Part shown: one piece after another, positions 60,697 through 64,000 of the stretch
How the letters are laid out: each line of letters opens with the position of its first letter
How positions within the stretch are numbered: the first letter of the stretch is position 1
Assembly: GCF_000406965.1 (NCBI RefSeq)
Contig: NZ_KE136357.1
Coordinates: forward strand, 426,244-490,243
Direction: 5' to 3'
DNA from: Enterococcus avium ATCC 14025
Lineage (GTDB): Bacteria; Bacillota; Bacilli; Lactobacillales; Enterococcaceae
DNA: 64,000 nucleotides
Notes under the pieces: generated by a model
What the model saw: only the letters and a program-made list of their open reading frames with translations
What the model was told of the DNA's origin: nothing
Database searches by the model: none
Program-made: the position numbers and the translations under genes

Positions 60697-61665
60697 TTAG
60701 AGCATGTTTTTTCCTAGCAGCTTCATTAGGTCAACTTGCAGGACGTCTTTCATAACATATGGAGTTTTTTGACGATAGGCTGCTGCACCGCTTTCGAATA
60801 AGGCGAAAAGTTGTCCATTCTCGACGTGTATTTGCTCTAAATATGGCGGTGTTTCGATGATTTTCAGTGCTTCATCAAGATTAGAAAAATCAGCCGTTTC
60901 CTGAATATCAAAAACAAAGATCTTTCCTGGTTGAGTTCCCCAAGATTGCGAGAGCAGCAGGAGATTTTTGTAGATAGTCAGTCCCTGAATTTTTTTCGGA
61001 ATCATTAATGTGTCATAAGGAGATTTGACCACGGATTCCCCAGCCATCATTTCTAAATTTCCGTATTCATCAATTGGATAACAGCAGAATTTTCCAGGTT
61101 CATTTAAGGAAAATAAAGCGACGTAAAGATAACCTTGATCATATGTCAAGGTAGACGCGCGGGGAAGCTCCTTTAAGGCGATTTTTTGTTGATAGGCGAT
61201 CATTATGGGATCTTTTGTGTATTTTTCAATGTCGGAAAGATGGATTGCTGCCACAGCAGCATGGTTATCTAATGTATTACTGATCCAGATTTTTCGATGG
61301 ATTGGATCATAAGCCAGTCCTCCAGCATGAGGTAAATCTGGGAGAATAACCGTTTTGAGTCGAACACCAGTGATACGGTCCAAGACATAGATGACAGAAT
61401 TGTGCTGATGATCATGACAGTAAGCAGAAATCAGTAAATAGTCTTCAGTCAAGGTCAATCCTTGAGGCGTCATGGCTGTACAGTGGTCTTTTTCATTTCT
61501 CCAATTTATCGTGTGGACTTTTTTTAACCCGGGAACAGGAAAGCTCAATTCTTTCCTAGCATTAAAAAAATCGGGAAACGCCTGCCAAACGTTTTTATGA
61601 TTGGAAAATGATCCTAATAAAAAATGGCGCAACCAAATTATTGTTTTCAGAAGAATATTATTCAC
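60697..61665 (-). CDS. Hypothetical beta-propeller-like protein
   Basis: 322 residues from the GTG at 61665 (GGAGG 8 bases upstream; a TTG would fall within that site). A short hydrophobic N-terminus (about 5-22) may be a signal or anchor. The rest shows repeated strand patterns (LTLTEDYLLISAYCHD, LAYDPIHRKIWISNTL, LTYDQGYLYVALFSL, LTIYKNLLLLSQSW), like a YncE/NHL-type propeller. No catalytic motif seen. Function unknown. Confidence 0.65.
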   Translation of the reverse strand: MNNILLKTIIWLRHFLLGSFSNHKNVWQAFPDFFNARKELSFPVPGLKKVHTINWRNEKDHCTAMTPQGLTLTEDYLLISAYCHDHQHNSVIYVLDRITGVRLKTVILPDLPHAGGLAYDPIHRKIWISNTLDNHAAVAAIHLSDIEKYTKDPIMIAYQQKIALKELPRASTLTYDQGYLYVALFSLNEPGKFCCYPIDEYGNLEMMAGESVVKSPYDTLMIPKKIQGLTIYKNLLLLSQSWGTQPGKIFVFDIQETADFSNLDEALKIIETPPYLEQIHVENGQLFALFESGAAAYRQKTPYVMKDVLQVDLMKLLGKNML

Positions 61666-61758
61666 CGTCTTCGCCTCCAATGTCTCTATTTTAGCAATTT
61701 ATTTCTGTTACGAACAGTCATTGGAATTTAGATAAATTGATTTTTTTACCAAAAAATG

Positions 61759-61787
61759 TTGACATGTCGAAAAAATACGGGTAATAT
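61759..61787 (+). promoter_or_regulatory. trp operon promoter
   Basis: TTGACA (61759-61764), 17 bases, TAATAT (61782-61787), directly upstream of the first T-box leader. Confidence 0.8.
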
Positions 61788-61809
61788 TCAAAAAAATAAG
61801 AGTCATACA

Positions 61810-62057
61810 AAAGAGAAGTAACATAAATGAGCCTTTTCAGAGAGCTGATGGTGCTGTGAATCAGTAGGGATAAATTATGTGAATGGACTTTTGGACGAAG
61901 CTTTGAAATCTTAGTAGGAGCTTCCGGGAACTCCCGATATAGAGTAAGGTCGTTGTTGGACGACTGATAGAGAAATGCCTTGTTTGGCATACCATTGAGG
62001 TGGCACCGTGGATTACCGCCCTCAAACCAAGTTTATTTGGTTTGAGGGCTTTTTTTG
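61810..62057 (+). promoter_or_regulatory. T-box leader 1 (tryptophan)
   Basis: Conserved T-box GAGGTGGCACCGTGG at 61998-62012; AGAGAGCTGAT near 61839 marks the start of stem I. GTGAATGGACTTT (about 61879-61891) carries UGG, the Trp codon, where the specifier loop lies. Terminator GCCCTCAAACCA...TGGTTTGAGGGC plus T7 at 62018-62056. Uncharged tRNA-Trp should stop termination. Confidence 0.9.
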
Positions 62058-62117
62058 TTCGAAAGGAACAAAACATGGGTTACGACAGGAATACTTTTTT
62101 AGAAAATCAAAAAAATC

Positions 62118-62371
62118 GACTTTAAGAGAAGTAGCTAGGATAGAAAAAATCACAGAAAGTTTCGGCTGATGAGAAGAAACATTTTTTCCCTAGTGAATGG
62201 ACTTATTGGAGCGTTCTTGAACCAGAGTAGGGAACGACGGGAGCTCCCGTTACAGAGTACGATCGTTGTTGGACGATTAGAGTTGCTGTTTGCGAACAGT
62301 AAAAAAGAGGTGGTACCGCGCTGCTTGCGCCCTCAAACCAAAGTTTATTTTGGTTTGAGGGCTTTTTTTTG
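62118..62371 (+). promoter_or_regulatory. T-box leader 2 (tryptophan)
   Basis: Second T-box GAGGTGGTACCGCG at 62307-62320, specifier region AGTGAATGGACTTATTGGA near 62191-62209 with UGG again, and terminator GCCCTCAAACCA...TGGTTTGAGGGC plus T8 at 62329-62370. The terminators of both leaders are nearly identical, so the pair probably arose by duplication. Confidence 0.9.
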
Positions 62372-62433
62372 TTTAGTTAGCTATGAAAGACTTAGCAATC
62401 CTTATTAAAAATTCAACTTAAAGGAGTCATAGA

Positions 62434-63783
62434 ATGAGAAAAACGAAAGAAATATTCGACAAACATCTGACCCCAGAGACGATTTATTACAGTTTGAAGG
62501 ATCGAGGAACGTCACTGTTTGAACGAAGGTCTGAAACGCAGGATTATGCAATCATCGCTTTTGATCCAGTGAAGAATTTGATTTTTCAAAATGGAGCATT
62601 TCAAGACGGTCACGTGAGCTATCCTTGCGAAGATCCGCTGAAGGAGTTAGAAAACTACGTATTAGTAGATGAAGAAGAGCAAGAAAACTTGATTTTTCAA
62701 GGCGGGGCTTTAGGGTATGTCGGGTATGATGTGGCCGCCTGTTACGAAGCTATCGGAGAGATTCCAAAGGATCAACTAGGTGTTCCAGATCTGCAATTTT
62801 ACTTATATGAATCCTATGTAATCTATGACAAGCAAAAACAAATGAGTACCTTTGTAATTGGAAATAGCTACAGCAAAGACTCAGAATTACAAATGAATAG
62901 GCGAATGACAGAATTAGAGCAGAAGCTTCTTCAAGTAAGTAAGCTGCCGGATTTAGAAATGCCTACTTTGGAATTTACGAGTAATCTTTCTCAAATCGAG
63001 TTTGAAGCAATTGTAAGACAGGCGAAGGAACGGATTGTAGAAGGGGATTTATTCCAAGTCGTCCCATCGCAGCGCTTGTCAGCGGAATTTACGACTGATC
63101 CTTTTAACTATTATCGTCAGCTGAGGCAAAACAATCCCTCAGCATATCTCTATTATCTTGATTTTCCTGATGTCCAAGTAATTGGGAGTTCACCAGAAAG
63201 TTTAGTGACTGTCGAAGCTGAGCTGGTTACGACAAACCCGATTGCAGGAACTAGAAAAAGGGGAGCAAATCAAGAAGACGACGAAGCTTTGGCTAAAGAG
63301 CTGCAAAATGATCCAAAAGAAATCGCGGAGCATCGTATGCTAGTAGATCTTGGTAGAAATGATTTAGGCAAAATAGCCGTTCATGGATCAGTAACCGTAC
63401 CAACATACTTAACGATTGAGCGTTATCAATTTGTGATGCATCTTGTATCAGTAGTGACTGCCAAACTAAAACCGGGACACACAGCGATGGATGCCTTAAA
63501 AGCTACTTTACCGGCTGGAACAGTCAGCGGTGCGCCGAAGATCCGAGCGATGACTCGTATTTATCAATGGGAAACAGTCAAACGTTCGATTTATGCAGGA
63601 GCAGTTGGTTTTCTTGGTCAAAACGATCAGGCTGATTTTGCGATCGCAATCCGCACAATGGTCGTTAAAGATAATCAAGCCCATGTACAGGCAGGCGCAG
63701 GAATTGTCTATGATTCTAACCCGACTAGCGAGTATTTTGAGACATTGCAAAAAGCCAAAGCATTGATGGAGGTGGGACAATGA
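62434..63783 (+). CDS. trpE: Anthranilate synthase component I
   Basis: 449 residues. Chorismate-binding domain motifs: VVPSQRL, GSSPESLV, TNPIAGTRKRG, EHRMLVDLGRNDLGK, PAGTVSGAPKIRAM, and IRTMVV...QAGAGIVYDS at the end. First step of tryptophan synthesis from chorismate. AAAGGAG upstream. Overlaps trpG by 4 bases (ATGA). The N-terminal part is short compared with enterobacterial TrpE, as in many Firmicutes. Confidence 0.95.
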   Translation: MRKTKEIFDKHLTPETIYYSLKDRGTSLFERRSETQDYAIIAFDPVKNLIFQNGAFQDGHVSYPCEDPLKELENYVLVDEEEQENLIFQGGALGYVGYDVAACYEAIGEIPKDQLGVPDLQFYLYESYVIYDKQKQMSTFVIGNSYSKDSELQMNRRMTELEQKLLQVSKLPDLEMPTLEFTSNLSQIEFEAIVRQAKERIVEGDLFQVVPSQRLSAEFTTDPFNYYRQLRQNNPSAYLYYLDFPDVQVIGSSPESLVTVEAELVTTNPIAGTRKRGANQEDDEALAKELQNDPKEIAEHRMLVDLGRNDLGKIAVHGSVTVPTYLTIERYQFVMHLVSVVTAKLKPGHTAMDALKATLPAGTVSGAPKIRAMTRIYQWETVKRSIYAGAVGFLGQNDQADFAIAIRTMVVKDNQAHVQAGAGIVYDSNPTSEYFETLQKAKALMEVGQ

Positions 63784-64000
63784 TTTTGCTTGTCGATAAC
63801 TATGATTCATTTACCTATAATTTGGTCCAGCTGTTGCCAGAGAATGTCAAAATTTTGCGAAACGATGATCCAGAGCTGTTTGCCATAGCGGAAAAAGCTT
63901 CGGCAATCGTCCTTTCTCCGGGACCAGGCAGGCCCGCAGAAGCCGGTATGATTGAAATGCTGATTCGTCGTTTTTATCGCAGAAAACCAATTTTAGGTAT
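63780..64000 (+). CDS. trpG: Anthranilate synthase component II (glutamine amidotransferase), partial
   Basis: The first 73 codons before the window ends. MILLVDNYDSFTYNL and VLSPGPGRPAEAGM are the amidotransferase N-terminal motifs; the catalytic CLGxQ should lie just beyond. Overlaps trpE by 4 bases. PabA is the alternative use, but the trpE partner makes trpG likely. Confidence 0.9.
   Translation, partial: MILLVDNYDSFTYNLVQLLPENVKILRNDDPELFAIAEKASAIVLSPGPGRPAEAGMIEMLIRRFYRRKPILG

Noticed and set aside
61718-62408. Short frames across the trp leader on both strands
   Set aside because: They cover the two T-box elements, whose conserved RNA motifs explain the sequence.

Overview
The window looks like an Enterococcus chromosome: low GC, AGGAGG-type ribosome binding sites, a bile salt hydrolase, a Bce-type peptide-resistance module and a T-box-controlled trp operon. 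Species is not resolved. The trp genes make E. faecalis less likely and would suit the casseliflavus/gallinarum/avium side of the genus.

From 1 to about 34.9 kb is most of a siphovirus prophage; its integrase/repressor end lies left of the window. Order: small early genes, a Gam-like protein, Sak4-type ATPase, SSB-like DUF669 protein, HNH nuclease, replisome organizer, MazG-like protein and an opposite-strand HdeD-like membrane gene. An intergenic block at 9.6-12.6 kb carries arrays of short terminator hairpins that read as small RNAs on the minus strand, a DUF1492-type regulator and a duplicated type I toxin-antitoxin-like locus. Then come terminase, portal, a Prp-like cysteine protease, head, tail, tape measure, baseplate, receptor-binding protein, holin and endolysin. 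The scaffold, capsid and tail-tube proteins all start with an LxLQxFA motif, the kind cut by Prp. Two related but distinct IS110-family elements of almost the same length interrupt the prophage, after gam and before the tail-fibre gene.

A CAU tRNA at 34985 is followed by an AT-rich accessory stretch: bile salt hydrolase, an ISL3 element with intact ends and an 8-bp target duplication but a frameshifted transposase, a membrane-anchored coiled-coil protein, two tandem promoter-terminator units that look like duplicated sRNA genes, and a small gene behind a LexA-like operator.

From 40 kb the sequence looks like core chromosome: a YcgR/YcgQ-like membrane pair, BceRS-BceAB-like genes, a Mn-type cation diffusion facilitator, a secreted NlpC/P60 plus glucosaminidase hydrolase, and a TetR gene facing a five-gene operon (CoA-acylating aldehyde dehydrogenase, phosphotransbutyrylase, butyrate kinase, zinc alcohol dehydrogenase, Mpv17-like membrane protein). 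That operon could take an alcohol through aldehyde, acyl-CoA and acyl-phosphate to acid plus ATP. A GNAT acetyltransferase, OsmC protein, formate/nitrite channel, nitroreductase and a beta-propeller-like protein follow. The window ends in tandem T-box leaders with UGG specifiers in front of trpE and a partial trpG.
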